Shown piece after piece: positions 36,781 to 45,848 of a DNA stretch of 64,000 nt (its first letter is position 1; every line of letters begins with the position of its first letter). Position numbers and translations under genes: made by a program. This DNA is from Sphaerisporangium rufum (GTDB lineage: Bacteria; Actinomycetota; Actinomycetes; Streptosporangiales; Streptosporangiaceae): NCBI RefSeq assembly GCF_016863395.1, contig NZ_BOOU01000001.1, positions 1-64,000 of the forward strand, given 5' to 3'. The notes below the pieces were generated by a model. It did not search any database, had not been told where the DNA came from, and saw only the letters and a list, made by a program, of their open reading frames with translations.

Positions 36781-36808
36781 ATTCTTCATTCTTCATTCTT
36801 CATTCTTC
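36781..36808. repeat. 7-bp tandem repeat in the isochorismatase start region
   Basis: ATTCTTC is repeated exactly four times (on the coding strand GAAGAAT). Each junction creates an ATG in a frame one base off from the last; the upstream ATGs give only the peptide MKNEE before a stop, while the last is in frame with the enzyme. Confidence 0.85.
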
Positions 36809-36913
36809 GTTCCTCGCCGCCGGGCCCCGTCCCGGCTGACGATCATCGGACCGCGCCGGCGGAGTCCCGCCGGGCGTTCGCCCATGCCTGACGGCGACCG
36901 GCGGCCGCCGAGG

Positions 36914-37438
36914 TCACTCGCCGGCGGTGCCGTCGATGGCCTCGCGGATGAGGTCGGCGTGCCCGTTGTGCCGGGCGTACTCGTCGATCATGTGTACCAG
37001 CACCCAGCGCAGGGTGTAGGACCGACCGGCGGTCGGGTGGTCCCCGCCGGCCGGGACGGTGCCGACCGCGTCCAGCGGGCGCTCGGCCGTGATGCGCCGG
37101 GACCGCTCGACCTGCTCGCGCCATAGGGCCAGCGTCGCCGCCCCGGTCGCGGCGGCGACGTTGTTGAAGTCCTCGTCGGCGTCACCGGTGGCGGTGTACA
37201 GGCTCCCGCGCCAGTCGTCGGCGATCACCGCCTGGAAGTACCAGCGCTCGACCCCGGCCAGGTGTCTCATCAACCCGAGCAGGCTGAGGTTGGAGGACGG
37301 CACCGCGCGGCGCCGGAGCTGCTCGTCGGTCAGGCCCGCGCACTTGCGGGCCAGCACCTCGCGGTGCCAGTCGAGGAAGGTGTCCAGCATCGCACGCTCA
37401 TCGGCGTCCGGAGGGAGCATGAGCCGTTGATCGATCAC
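36914..37438 (-). CDS. DinB-family (DUF664) protein
   Basis: A 174-aa four-helix-bundle DinB/DUF664 protein. The likely metal histidines are in [14 protein letters not shown] and [18 protein letters not shown], arranged as in the DinB/YfiT fold, which often uses mycothiol or bacillithiol. Substrate unknown. GTG 37438 is the chosen start, since it gives the family N-terminus; ATG 37420 is also possible and neither has a clear ribosome site. It is divergent from the glycosyltransferase gene. Confidence 0.82.
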   Translation of the reverse strand: MIDQRLMLPPDADERAMLDTFLDWHREVLARKCAGLTDEQLRRRAVPSSNLSLLGLMRHLAGVERWYFQAVIADDWRGSLYTATGDADEDFNNVAAATGAATLALWREQVERSRRITAERPLDAVGTVPAGGDHPTAGRSYTLRWVLVHMIDEYARHNGHADLIREAIDGTAGE

Positions 37439-37532
37439 AAGTCCGGATCGTAGAGGTTTTCGCGCGGTCAAGCCGGGGAGCGGCCGGGGCGGGTCGTTAG
37501 CATGTTGGCTCGCGAGAGGCCGGGGAGGCGGG

Positions 37533-38963
37533 ATGACGGGCACGGAGACGACCGAGGCGGTGGCCGAAGCGGGCCCCGGCGCCCGGCCGGTGCGCGGCGG
37601 GCCGCAAACGTTCCTGCGGGCGCACCTGGTGTTCCTGGTGGCGCTGGCCGCCGGGGCCGCGCTACGGCTGCTGGCGATGCTCGGGTACCGGCCGGCGCTG
37701 TGGTTCTGGGCGGACTCGCTGGTGTACGTCCAGGCCGCGCTGGAGGTGCATCCGCTGGAGTCGCGCCCGTCGGGTTACCCGTTCTTCCTGTGGCTGCTGC
37801 GCCCGCTGGAGTCCTTCACCGCCGTGGTCGCCGTCCAGCACCTGCTGGGGCTCGGCATGGCGGGGTGCGTGTACGCGGTGCTGCGCCGCCGCGCCAGGCT
37901 GCCGGGCTGGGGGGCCACCCTGGCCGCGCTCCCGGTGCTGCTCGACGTGCACATGGTGCAGCTGGAACATCTGATCATGGCCGACCTGTTGTTCGCGTTC
38001 CTGGTGACGGTCGCGGTGACCGTGCTGCTGTGGCGGGACCGGCCGGGGGTGTGGACGACGGTGGGGGTCGGCGTCCTGCTGACCGGGGCCACACTTGCCC
38101 GCACGGTCGGGCTGGCGGTGCTGGCCGTCGTGGTGGTGTGCCTGCTGCTCGCCCGGGCGGGGTGGCGGCCGGTGCTGGCGTGCGCGCTCACCGCCGCGGT
38201 GGGGCTCGGCGGGTACGCCGTCTGGTACCGCGCCGACTACGGCACGTTCGGCCTCGGGCAGAGCAACCTGTGGCTGTGGGCGCGGACGATGAGCTTCGCC
38301 GACTGCGCGGTGATGCGTCCGGCCGGCGAGGAGCGGCGGTTGTGCCCGGACGAACCGGTGGCCGCTCGGCCCGCTCCGCCGGTCTACATCTGGGACGCGG
38401 ACTCGCCGATCGCCGGCGTCGGCAAGGACGCCGACCGGGAACGGCTGTCCGGCGCGTTCGCCAAGCTGGCGATCCGATCGCAGCCGGCGGACTTCCTGCG
38501 CACCGGCCTTGGCGACGCGCTGTGGAGCTTCGAGTGGACCCGGCGGGTGTATCCGGCGCCCGGCCCGCAGAGCGCGTACGTCTTCCCGGCTTCGGTGAAG
38601 CCGTTCACCGGCAAGACCGCCTCCGCCGGGCGCAGCGCGCCCGAGCTGACCGCCGCCTACCAGGGCGTCCGGGCGGACACTTCGGTGGTGGCGCCGTACG
38701 CGGGGTGGTTGCGGGCCTACCAGGAGCAGGGCTATCTGCGCGGTCCGTTCCTGGCCGCGATCCTGCTGGCCGGGCTGGCCGGCGTTCTCGCGCGGTGGCG
38801 GCGGCTGGGCGGGCCGGTGCTGCTGCCGTGGGCGGTGGCGATGACGTGCCTGCTGCTGCCGCCGCTGATCGCCGCCTTCGACCACCGGTACGTGCTGCCC
38901 GCCGTCCCGGTGGCCTGCCTGGCGGCGGGCCTGGCGTTCGCCTCCCGGAATAGATCGGCTTGA
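37533..38963 (+). CDS. GT-C type membrane glycosyltransferase
   Basis: A 476-aa protein with about ten transmembrane helices. The first loop, after helix 1, contains [23 protein letters not shown] interrupted by the acidic D-S-L-V motif region expected in GT-C enzymes (PMT/ArnT-like), and a long extracellular domain lies at about 255-390. GT-C enzymes move sugars from polyprenyl phosphate donors to proteins or lipids outside the membrane. Donor and acceptor are unknown. It is a lone gene in this stretch. Confidence 0.7.
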   Translation: MTGTETTEAVAEAGPGARPVRGGPQTFLRAHLVFLVALAAGAALRLLAMLGYRPALWFWADSLVYVQAALEVHPLESRPSGYPFFLWLLRPLESFTAVVAVQHLLGLGMAGCVYAVLRRRARLPGWGATLAALPVLLDVHMVQLEHLIMADLLFAFLVTVAVTVLLWRDRPGVWTTVGVGVLLTGATLARTVGLAVLAVVVVCLLLARAGWRPVLACALTAAVGLGGYAVWYRADYGTFGLGQSNLWLWARTMSFADCAVMRPAGEERRLCPDEPVAARPAPPVYIWDADSPIAGVGKDADRERLSGAFAKLAIRSQPADFLRTGLGDALWSFEWTRRVYPAPGPQSAYVFPASVKPFTGKTASAGRSAPELTAAYQGVRADTSVVAPYAGWLRAYQEQGYLRGPFLAAILLAGLAGVLARWRRLGGPVLLPWAVAMTCLLLPPLIAAFDHRYVLPAVPVACLAAGLAFASRNRSA

Positions 38964-39034
38964 CGCTGGGTGACACCGCCGGCACCTGCAGCGATGCACC
39001 GAAACATGACCTAGGCTCACCTCTCCCGCGCGTC

Positions 39035-39040
39035 TAAGCT
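39035..39040 (+). promoter_or_regulatory. -10 element suggesting a leaderless mRNA for the aldolase-like gene
   Basis: TAAGCT ends 7 nt before ATG 39048, and there is no ribosome site between them. This spacing fits transcription starting at the start codon. Confidence 0.35.
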
Positions 39041-39047
39041 TCCGGCC

Positions 39048-40235
39048 ATGGACGACCGAGAGCGATACGACCGGGCCACCGCGGATCTCGACCCGCCGTT
39101 CGCGGTCGTCGACCTGGACGCGCTGCGGGCCAACGGTGCGAACATGGCGCGGCGGGCCGGCGGCAAGCCGATCCGGGTGGCGAGCAAGTCGATCCGGTGC
39201 CGGGCGGTGCTGGAGCGGGTGCTCGCGATGGACGGGTTCGCCGGGATCATGGCGTTCACCCTGCCCGAGGCGCTGTGGCTGGTGGGGGCGGGCTTCACCG
39301 ACGTCCTGGTCGCCTACCCCACGGCCGACCGGGCGGCCCTGGCCACGCTGGCGGGCGATCCGCGGGCCGCGCGGGAGATCACCTTGATGGCCGACCACAC
39401 CGACCAGCTGGATCTGGTGGACCGGGCGGTGGCCGGCGTGCCCGCCCGCCAAGAGATCCGGATATGTCTGGACATTGACGCGGGGTTCGTCGCGCTCGGC
39501 GGCCGGTTGCGGGCCGGGGCGCTGCGCTCGACGATCCGCGAGCCGGCGCAGGCCGCCGCGCTGGCCGCCGCGGTGGCCGGGCGCCCCGGATTCCGGCTGG
39601 TGGGCCTGATGGCCTACGAGTCGCAGATCGCCGGGGTCGGCGACCGGGTGCCCGGCCCGTACGGGGTCGCGCTGCGCGCCGTGCAGGCCCGCTCCCGGCG
39701 GGAACTGGCGGTACGCCGGGGCCGGATCGTCCGGGCGGTCCGCGAGGTGGCCGACCTGGAGTTCGTCAACGGCGGCGGCACCGGCTCGGTGGAGAAGACC
39801 GCCCGCGAGAAGATGGTGACCGAGGTCGCGGCGGGCTCCGGCTTCTACCACCCCCGGCTGTTCGACTTCTACCGCGGGTTCACCGGCCGCCCGGCGGCGA
39901 TGTTCGCCCTGCCGGTGGTCCGGCGGCCCGCCCCCGGGGTGGTGACGGTGCTCGGCGGCGGCTACCACGCCTCCGGCGCCCCCGGCGCGTCCCGGCTCCC
40001 GCAGCCGTACCTGCCGGCCGGGCTGCGCTACGACGCCAGGGAGGGCGCGGGCGAGGTGCAGACGCCGTTGCTCGGCGCCCCCGCCCGCGACCTGCGCGTC
40101 GGCGACCGGGTGTGGTTCCGGCACGCCAAGGCGGGCGAGCTGTGCGAGCGGTTCGACGCCCTGCACCTGGTGGAGGGCGACCGGATAGTCGCCACCGTGC
40201 CGACCTACCGCGGCGAGGGCCGGACCTTCCTGTGA
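39048..40235 (+). CDS. PLP-dependent amino acid deaminase/aldolase (alanine racemase N-terminal fold)
   Basis: A 395-aa fold-type III PLP enzyme. The Schiff-base lysine is in PIRVASKSIRCR, near residue 48, and metal-binding residues typical of D-threonine aldolase-like proteins lie near the C-terminus (VWFRHAKAGELCERF, with His and Cys). Family members act on D-threonine, D-serine or related beta-hydroxy amino acids. In other actinomycetes the gene often sits beside a sugar-lactone oxidase, which is absent here. The precise substrate is unknown. Confidence 0.82.
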   Translation: MDDRERYDRATADLDPPFAVVDLDALRANGANMARRAGGKPIRVASKSIRCRAVLERVLAMDGFAGIMAFTLPEALWLVGAGFTDVLVAYPTADRAALATLAGDPRAAREITLMADHTDQLDLVDRAVAGVPARQEIRICLDIDAGFVALGGRLRAGALRSTIREPAQAAALAAAVAGRPGFRLVGLMAYESQIAGVGDRVPGPYGVALRAVQARSRRELAVRRGRIVRAVREVADLEFVNGGGTGSVEKTAREKMVTEVAAGSGFYHPRLFDFYRGFTGRPAAMFALPVVRRPAPGVVTVLGGGYHASGAPGASRLPQPYLPAGLRYDAREGAGEVQTPLLGAPARDLRVGDRVWFRHAKAGELCERFDALHLVEGDRIVATVPTYRGEGRTFL

Positions 40236-40375
40236 ACCACGGCCCGAGGCCGGACCACCACGCCGGCGTGCCGGCGGGCCTTCCGTGCTCTGGTGACCCG
40301 ATCAGCCGCCCCGGGCAGGCCGCCCCGCGGCGCGAGGTGGTCGCCGTTCGGACCGGACCGATGGCCCGCCCCGGG

Positions 40376-40702
40376 TCAGCGGCGGCGGCGCCGCCAGAGC
40401 ATGATGGTGGCGCCGAGCACCACGACGGCGCCCACGCCGATCAGCACCGGCGCCAGGCTCGCCGGCGGACGCTCGCCGGGGCGGCCGTCCTCGGCGCCCG
40501 GCTCGGCCGGGTGCGTGACACCGCCCAGCATGTCGCGCGCCGTGGCGACCAGGTGCTCGGCGTTGGCCTTCACCCGGGCCACCTGGCGTTCGGCGACGCG
40601 CCGGGGGCTGACCCGGTCGGCGATGGCGTCGACGGTGACGGCGAGCTCGGCCCGGGTGCGCTCGATCCGCCGTTCGAGCCCCTCGGGATCGGTGTCCGCC
40701 AT
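40376..40702 (-). CDS. DUF3618 membrane protein
   Basis: A 108-aa protein with the DUF3618 opening (LERRIERTRAELAVTVDAIADRVSP), a helical middle and one C-terminal membrane helix (LAPVLIGVGAVVVLGATIML) ending in five arginines. Function of DUF3618 is unknown; it may be a tail-anchored membrane-stress protein. ATG 40702 follows AAAAGGGGA by 7 nt. It is divergent from bcp, an arrangement I recall as common in actinomycetes. Confidence 0.88.
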   Translation of the reverse strand: MADTDPEGLERRIERTRAELAVTVDAIADRVSPRRVAERQVARVKANAEHLVATARDMLGGVTHPAEPGAEDGRPGERPPASLAPVLIGVGAVVVLGATIMLWRRRRR

Positions 40703-40813
40703 TGACAGATCCCCTTTTCTCTTCCTGCCGGAGCGGGCCGTCCACGGCCCGCCACCACGTACGGCGATCAGTCTGTCAGGTCCGGCCACCGCCCGGCACG
40801 GCGGGCGGGCCGG

Positions 40814-40819
40814 TAAGTT
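40814..40819 (+). promoter_or_regulatory. -10 element suggesting a leaderless bcp mRNA
   Basis: TAAGTT ends 6 nt before GTG 40826 and there is no ribosome site in between, so the bcp transcript probably starts at or next to its GTG. Confidence 0.35.
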
Positions 40820-40825
40820 GTCCCC

Positions 40826-41299
40826 GTGACACAGACGAGACTGGAGCCCGGCGACACCGCGCCCGACTTCACCCTGCCCGACGCCCGGGGAGAGCAGGTC
40901 GCGCTGAAGGATCTGCGCGGCCGGCGGGTCATCCTCTACTTCTACCCGGCCGCGATGACCCCTGGGTGCACCAAGCAGGCGTGCGACTTCCGCGACAGCC
41001 TGGACGCCCTGGCGGCCGCCGGGTTCGCGGTGCTCGGCGTGTCGAAGGACTCCCCCGCCCGGCTGGCGAAGTTCGCCGAGCGCGACGCGCTGACCTTCCC
41101 CCTGCTGTCGGACCCCGACCTCGAGGTGCACAAGGCGTACGGCGCGCACGGCGAGAAGACCATGTACGGGCGAACCACGGTCGGCGTGCTGCGCTCGACG
41201 TTCGTCATCGACGCGGAGGGCCGGGTGGAGAAGGCGCTCTACAACGTGAAGGCCACCGGTCACGTGGCCCGGCTGCGTAAAGATCTCGATCTCGCCTGA
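40826..41299 (+). CDS. bcp: Thioredoxin-dependent thiol peroxidase (Bcp/PrxQ)
   Basis: A 157-aa peroxiredoxin of the Bcp group. The peroxidatic and resolving cysteines are five residues apart in MTPGCTKQACDFRD, as in PrxQ. GTG 40826 gives the standard N-terminus (LEPGDTAPDFTLPD). It reduces hydrogen and organic peroxides with thioredoxin. It is followed 52 bp later by a tRNA gene. Confidence 0.95.
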   Translation: MTQTRLEPGDTAPDFTLPDARGEQVALKDLRGRRVILYFYPAAMTPGCTKQACDFRDSLDALAAAGFAVLGVSKDSPARLAKFAERDALTFPLLSDPDLEVHKAYGAHGEKTMYGRTTVGVLRSTFVIDAEGRVEKALYNVKATGHVARLRKDLDLA

Positions 41300-41351
41300 T
41301 CGCTAGGGACGGCGCCCGCGGCTGAACTAGGATGGCCGCGCCGGAAAGGCC

Positions 41352-41425
41352 GGGGTCGTAGCCCAATGGCAGGAGGCACAGGTTTTAGGTACCTGACAGT
41401 GTGGGTTCGAATCCCACCGACCCCA
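41352..41425 (+). tRNA. tRNA with anticodon UAG (leucine CUA) but short, class I variable loop
   Basis: A 74-nt cloverleaf. Acceptor GGGGTCG/CGACCCC (7 bp) with A discriminator; D arm GCC/GGC; anticodon stem CAGGT/ACCTG with loop TTTAGGT, so the anticodon is TAG at 41386-41388; T arm GTGGG-TTCGAAT-CCCAC. The variable region is only five bases (ACAGT). Normal bacterial tRNA-Leu is class II with a long variable arm, so either this is an unusual leucine tRNA or it is charged with another amino acid. CCA is not encoded. Confidence 0.85.
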
Positions 41426-41523
41426 CGTACGCGGCCCGCGCGACGGCCCGGCGATCCGGGCCTCCGGACCACCTGGCCCGGGCGTCCGGTGCGGCCGTCA
41501 CCGACGCGGCAGGAGGCGCCGAC

Positions 41524-42633
41524 GTGAACGCCATGTACACCTTGAGCCCGGCGCCCAGCATCACGGGTGCCGCCCTCGCCGGTTCCGCCGCCGTCCTCTT
41601 CCCTCCGCTGGCGCCCGCCGCTCTGCTTCTGGGGGCCTGCGTGTCGCATCCCGGGCAGATCTGGGCCGCCGGCGCCGCGCTCGGCGACGCCCGGGACCTG
41701 GTGCGCGACGCGCGGGAGAAGATGACCGAGGCGGTGCGGCGGCACGCGGACGGCTGGCACGAGGCGGCCCGGGACGCCTTCGTGGACACCCGGCTGCGCC
41801 CCTACCAGGCGGTGCTGGACGAGGCCGCCGAGATGTTCGACAAGATGCAGGCGGTGACGTCCCGCCTCTCGTTGGGCTACGCGGTGGGCGGCCTGTCTTC
41901 GGTGCCGCTGGGCGCCCTGTGCCTCAGCGCGGCGGCGAAATGGAGCGTGCCGGGCGGGCAGGGCGTGGCCCTCACGGACACCGCGCTGGCGCTGGCGCGC
42001 GTGCGGGGGCTCGTCACCAAGCTGAACCAGCTCGTCAAGTTCGTAGCGGAGCTGCTCAACAAGCTGGTCCTGCGGCTGGTCCAGCTGATGAACTGGATCC
42101 TCAAGCTCATCAGAGCCGGCAAGGCCCCCCTCGCGTCACCCGAGGTGGTCGCCTGGGTGGCCAGGCCGGCCGGCTACGCCGGCATCGGAGCGTGGCCCTT
42201 GATGCTCAACAAGGGTCCGTCGGCACTGACCGGTGCCGTGCCCGACCTGGACCCGCCGCACGAGGTGCCCAAGGGATCGGCGGTACCGCCAGGCCACCGG
42301 GCGCCGACCGCGGCACAGCGCCGGGCGCTGGTCGACGTGCGCCCGGCCGCGCTCAAGGCTCTGGCGGCCGATCTGGACGACGTCGTGACCGGCCCGCTCA
42401 GCCGGGCGCAGGAGCTCTGCGCCGGCAACAAGGTCGGCACACCCGGGTTCGGCGCGATCGGCCTCCTCGGCCTGCACCAGGGGTTCCACCAGATGTGCGA
42501 CCAGGCCGCCGGGCAGCTCGGCGAGTGCCGGGACACGGCCGGTAGCTGGCTGCCCGCGCTGCGCACCGCCGGCGGCAACTGGCTGGCCGTCGAGGAGGAG
42601 GTCACCGAGGACATCCGCCGGCGCGGCCGCTGA
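41524..42633 (+). CDS. WXG100-like protein of unknown function
   Basis: A 369-aa protein. An N-terminal hydrophobic segment (SITGAALAGSAAVLFPPLAPAALLLG interrupted by small residues) is followed by an ESX/WXG-like helix with DGWHEAARDAFVDTRL, a central hydrophobic stretch (about 120-200), and a C-terminal helical hairpin ending GGNWLAVEEEVTEDIRRRGR that also looks like a WXG repeat. Such proteins are often type VII secretion substrates; no ESX machinery is in the window. GTG 41524 has AGGAGG 7 nt upstream. The gene begins 98 bp after the tRNA. Confidence 0.7.
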   Translation: MNAMYTLSPAPSITGAALAGSAAVLFPPLAPAALLLGACVSHPGQIWAAGAALGDARDLVRDAREKMTEAVRRHADGWHEAARDAFVDTRLRPYQAVLDEAAEMFDKMQAVTSRLSLGYAVGGLSSVPLGALCLSAAAKWSVPGGQGVALTDTALALARVRGLVTKLNQLVKFVAELLNKLVLRLVQLMNWILKLIRAGKAPLASPEVVAWVARPAGYAGIGAWPLMLNKGPSALTGAVPDLDPPHEVPKGSAVPPGHRAPTAAQRRALVDVRPAALKALAADLDDVVTGPLSRAQELCAGNKVGTPGFGAIGLLGLHQGFHQMCDQAAGQLGECRDTAGSWLPALRTAGGNWLAVEEEVTEDIRRRGR

Positions 42634-43039
42634 TCGCCCCGGCACGCGACCACGGGCGCTCCGGCGGAACCGTGGCCTCCCGGCACCGGCAGGCCACGGG
42701 AGGCCGGGAAGACCGGCCGTACCGCCGCAAAGCATGGAGCCGCCTCCACGTGGTGGAGGCGGCTCGGCCATGTCAGCCCGCTGGGCATGGGGCGTCAAGG
42801 CGGGACGGGCGGGCGGGTCAGGGTCCGCCGGGTCACGCGGCATCCCCCCAGCCGCGCGACCCGGCTTTCCCCGACATCGCGATCTCCCTTTGCTCACCCG
42901 GAGGTGTGCTCCCAGGAACAACTATCGCTCACGGCCCGTAAGCGGGCTGTAAGCAGCGCATCTGGTACGTCAGGAGTCGTAGGGCGAGATCCGCCTCCAG
43001 GGGGAAAGGCGGTGAACTGGCGGAACGTAAAGTGGTGAC
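42634..43039. other. Intergenic region before the two-component system
   Basis: No credible gene is seen in these 406 bp. A strong hairpin at 42737-42765 should end the WXG-like transcript. The rest must contain the promoter of the histidine kinase gene, but I see no clear -35/-10 pair. Confidence 0.5.
42737..42765 (+). terminator. Strong stem-loop terminator
   Basis: GAGCCGCCTCCAC-GTG-GTGGAGGCGGCTC is a perfect 13-bp hairpin with a 3-nt loop, 104 bp after the WXG-like gene. Confidence 0.65.
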
Positions 43040-44206
43040 GTGTTCGGCAGAATGCGCGCCTTCCGCGCCCGCCACCAGACGCTGGCGGACGCGCTCGTCG
43101 TGGTCCCGGTGTTCGCGCTCTGCCTGGTGATGATCTCTGATGACGCCGCCGCCGCCATGGGCGGCGGATGGGCCGGGTATGTGGCGCTGTCGGCGGCGCT
43201 GCTCGCCCCGCTGGGCTGGCGGCGCCACCGGCCGATCCTGGTGTTCGCCGCGGTGGCCCTGATCAGCTTCACGCAGTGGGCCGCCGGGTGCGCCGCGATC
43301 CCCGCCAACATGGCGGTGGTGGTCGCGATGTACGCGGTGGCCGCCTACCGCGATCTGCCGTGGGCGCTGGCCGCGGGCGCGATCAGCGAGCTCGGGATCG
43401 CCCTGGTCGTGCTGCCGCACGGCGGAGTGACGATGCCGGCCTTCGTCACCGGGTCGCTGGCGGTGATCACGGCATGGGTATCGGGCATCTACGCCAACAT
43501 GCGCCGCCGCTACCTGGAGGGCTTGGAGGAGCGCGCCGAGCGGGCCGAGCGGGAGCGGGACCAGCGGGCGCGCATCGCCATCGCCGACGAGCGGGCCCGG
43601 ATCGCCCGCGAACTGCACGATGTGGTCGCGCACAACGTCAGCGTCATGATCGTCCAGGCGGACGGCGCCGGGTACGCCATCGACAGCGACCCCGAACAGG
43701 CACGCGCCGCGGTGCGTACGGTGGCCGGCACCGGCCGGCAGGCGCTGGCCGAGATGCGGCGCCTGGTCGGCGTGCTTCGCGAGGACGATGATCGCCCTGA
43801 GGAGTACGCGCCGCAGCCGGGGGTGGCCGACCTGGACCGGCTGGTGGCGCAGGTGCGCCGGTCCGGGATGCCGGTGGAGTTCACCGTCAACGGAACGCCG
43901 CACGAACTGGCCGAGGGCGAGCAGCTGGTGATCTACCGGGTGGTCCAGGAGGCCCTGACCAACGCGCTGAAGCACGGCGGCCCGGGGGTGCGGGCGTCGG
44001 TCACCGTCGACCACGGTCCGGCGGAGGTGACGCTGATGGTGACCGACGACGGGCGCGGCGCCGCCGCGCCGCAGAGCACCGACGGGCACGGCCTGATCGG
44101 GATGCGCGAGCGGGTGGCGATGTACGACGGGAGCGTCCGGGCCGCCCCGGGCCCGGGAGGAGGTTTCCAGGTGAGCGTGCGGCTGCCGGTGAGCAGGGCG
44201 GCATGA
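43040..44206 (+). CDS. Sensor histidine kinase, NarL-partner type (HisKA_3)
   Basis: A 388-aa kinase with about five N-terminal transmembrane helices, a coiled linker (LEGLEERAERAERERDQRAR), the phospho-acceptor histidine in RIARELHDVVAHNVSVM, and an HATPase_c domain with N-box YRVVQEALTNALKH and G-box TDDGRGA. It lacks a large extracellular sensor, so it probably senses an intramembrane or lipid signal. GTG 43040 is the start. It overlaps the response regulator by 4 bp and precedes an ABC exporter, the usual layout of antibiotic or envelope-stress sensing systems. Confidence 0.92.
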   Translation: MFGRMRAFRARHQTLADALVVVPVFALCLVMISDDAAAAMGGGWAGYVALSAALLAPLGWRRHRPILVFAAVALISFTQWAAGCAAIPANMAVVVAMYAVAAYRDLPWALAAGAISELGIALVVLPHGGVTMPAFVTGSLAVITAWVSGIYANMRRRYLEGLEERAERAERERDQRARIAIADERARIARELHDVVAHNVSVMIVQADGAGYAIDSDPEQARAAVRTVAGTGRQALAEMRRLVGVLREDDDRPEEYAPQPGVADLDRLVAQVRRSGMPVEFTVNGTPHELAEGEQLVIYRVVQEALTNALKHGGPGVRASVTVDHGPAEVTLMVTDDGRGAAAPQSTDGHGLIGMRERVAMYDGSVRAAPGPGGGFQVSVRLPVSRAA

Positions 44207-44874
44207 CCATCAGGGTGGTGCTGGTCGACGACCAGGAACTGGTGCGCGCCGGATTTCGGATGGTGCTCGGCGCCCAGCCGGACATCGAGGTGACCGGCGA
44301 GGCCGCGGACGGGGCGGCGGCGGTCGAGCTGCTCGGCTCGGTACCGGCCGACGTGGTGCTGATGGACGTGCGCATGCCCCGGATGGACGGGGTGGCGGCC
44401 ACCCGCCGGGTGCTCACCCTGGACGACGCCCCCAAGGTGCTGATCCTGACCACGTTCGACCTGGACGAGTACGCGTTCGCGGCGCTGCGGGCCGGCGCCT
44501 CGGGGTTCCTGCTGAAGGACGTGCCGCCGTCCGACCTGATCAGCGCCATCCGGTCGGTGCACGCCGGGGACTCGGTGGTGGCGCCGAGCACGACCCGGCG
44601 GCTGCTGGAGCGCTTCACCGCGCAGCTGCCCGGCACACCGGTGGCCGAGCCGGCGGCCCTCGGCCGGCTCACCGCCCGGGAGCGCGAGGTGCTGGTGCTG
44701 GTGGGCCGGGGCCTGTCCAACGCGGAGATCGCCGAACGGCTGACGCTGGCCGAGGCCACCGTCAAGACCCACCTGGGCCGGGTCCTCGGCAAACTCGGCG
44801 TACGCGACCGCGCGCAGGCGGTCGTGTTCGCCTACGAGACAGGGCTGATCGCCCCGCTGGGCCGGGGCGGCTGA
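44203..44874 (+). CDS. NarL/FixJ family response regulator
   Basis: A 223-aa regulator. The receiver domain has acidic residues in VVLVDDQELVR, the phosphorylated Asp in VVLMDVRMPRMDG and the Lys in FLLKDVPP. The C-terminal LuxR-type helix-turn-helix reads LTAREREVLVLVGRGLSNAEIAERL. ATG overlaps the kinase stop by 4 bp. It probably activates the ABC transporter genes that begin about 200 bp downstream. Confidence 0.94.
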   Translation: MTIRVVLVDDQELVRAGFRMVLGAQPDIEVTGEAADGAAAVELLGSVPADVVLMDVRMPRMDGVAATRRVLTLDDAPKVLILTTFDLDEYAFAALRAGASGFLLKDVPPSDLISAIRSVHAGDSVVAPSTTRRLLERFTAQLPGTPVAEPAALGRLTAREREVLVLVGRGLSNAEIAERLTLAEATVKTHLGRVLGKLGVRDRAQAVVFAYETGLIAPLGRGG

Positions 44875-45079
44875 CACCGGCCGGGATCGGCCGAACGGCC
44901 GATGCCCGCGTACCTCGGGAGTCGTACCCGGGTGGCCGGCCCGATGCCCAAGGACTGGCCGAGGTCCGTCCGCAGGTCTGGGGAAATGCGGCAGATGCGG
45001 CAATAGCGTGGTCTCCGCGGAACAGATCCGCAGGTCGGCGGGGTATCCGCGGGCCCGATCACTGCTTGAGGAGCCATAC

Positions 45080-45847
45080 GTGACCGTCACCGGAGAGGCG
45101 TCCGGCCCGCGGACCGGCCCGGCCACCGTCGCCGTCGCCGCGCAGGGGGTGACCAAGGTGTACGGGACGGGCGACGCCGCCGTGCACGCGCTGCGCGGGG
45201 TGGACGTCGGATTCCACACCGGCGCGTTCACCGCCATCATGGGCCCGTCCGGCTCGGGGAAGTCGACGCTGATGCACTGCCTGGCCGGCCTGGACACCGT
45301 CACCTCCGGCCAGGTGCGCATCGGCGACACCGAGATCACCGGGCTGAGCGACAACGAGCTGACGCTGCTGCGCCGCGACCGGGTGGGCTTCGTCTTCCAG
45401 TCGTTCAACCTGCTGCCGACCCTCACCGCCGAGCAGAACATCCGCCTGCCGCTGGAGATCGCCGGCCGGCAGGCCGACCAGGAGCTCCTCGACCGGGTCA
45501 TCCGGACCGTCGGGCTGCGCGACCGGCTCGGTCACCGCCCCGCCGAGCTGTCCGGCGGGCAGCAGCAGCGGGTCGCGGTGGCCCGCGCGCTCGCCACCAA
45601 GCCGCAGGTGATCTTCGCCGACGAGCCGACCGGGAACCTGGACTCCCGCAGCGGGGCCGAGGTGCTCGCCTTCCTGCGCACGTCGGTTCGCGAGCTGGGC
45701 CAGACGATCGTCATGGTCACCCACGACCCGGTGGCCGCCTCCTACGCCGACCGGGTGGTGTTCCTGCGGGACGGCCTGCTGGTCACCGAGGTGCTGCGGC
45801 CGACCGCGCAGACCGTGCTGGACACCCTGATGAAGCTGGAGGCGTGA
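45080..45847 (+). CDS. ABC transporter ATP-binding protein, MacB/LolD type
   Basis: A 255-aa ATPase with Walker [11 protein letters not shown]-loop [15 protein letters not shown], signature [15 protein letters not shown], Walker [14 protein letters not shown] and H-loop VTHD. GTG 45080 was chosen since GAGGAG lies 7 nt upstream. It pairs with the FtsX-like permease that follows immediately. Likely substrates are peptides, lipoproteins or antibiotics, judging from the adjacent two-component system; this is inference. Confidence 0.93.
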   Translation: MTVTGEASGPRTGPATVAVAAQGVTKVYGTGDAAVHALRGVDVGFHTGAFTAIMGPSGSGKSTLMHCLAGLDTVTSGQVRIGDTEITGLSDNELTLLRRDRVGFVFQSFNLLPTLTAEQNIRLPLEIAGRQADQELLDRVIRTVGLRDRLGHRPAELSGGQQQRVAVARALATKPQVIFADEPTGNLDSRSGAEVLAFLRTSVRELGQTIVMVTHDPVAASYADRVVFLRDGLLVTEVLRPTAQTVLDTLMKLEA

Positions 45848-45848
45848 G

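Noticed and set aside
37662-40166. 834-aa minus-strand open frame
   Set aside because: It is antisense to the GT-C glycosyltransferase and aldolase-like genes and is rich in Gln, His, Arg and Gly with no recognisable domain.
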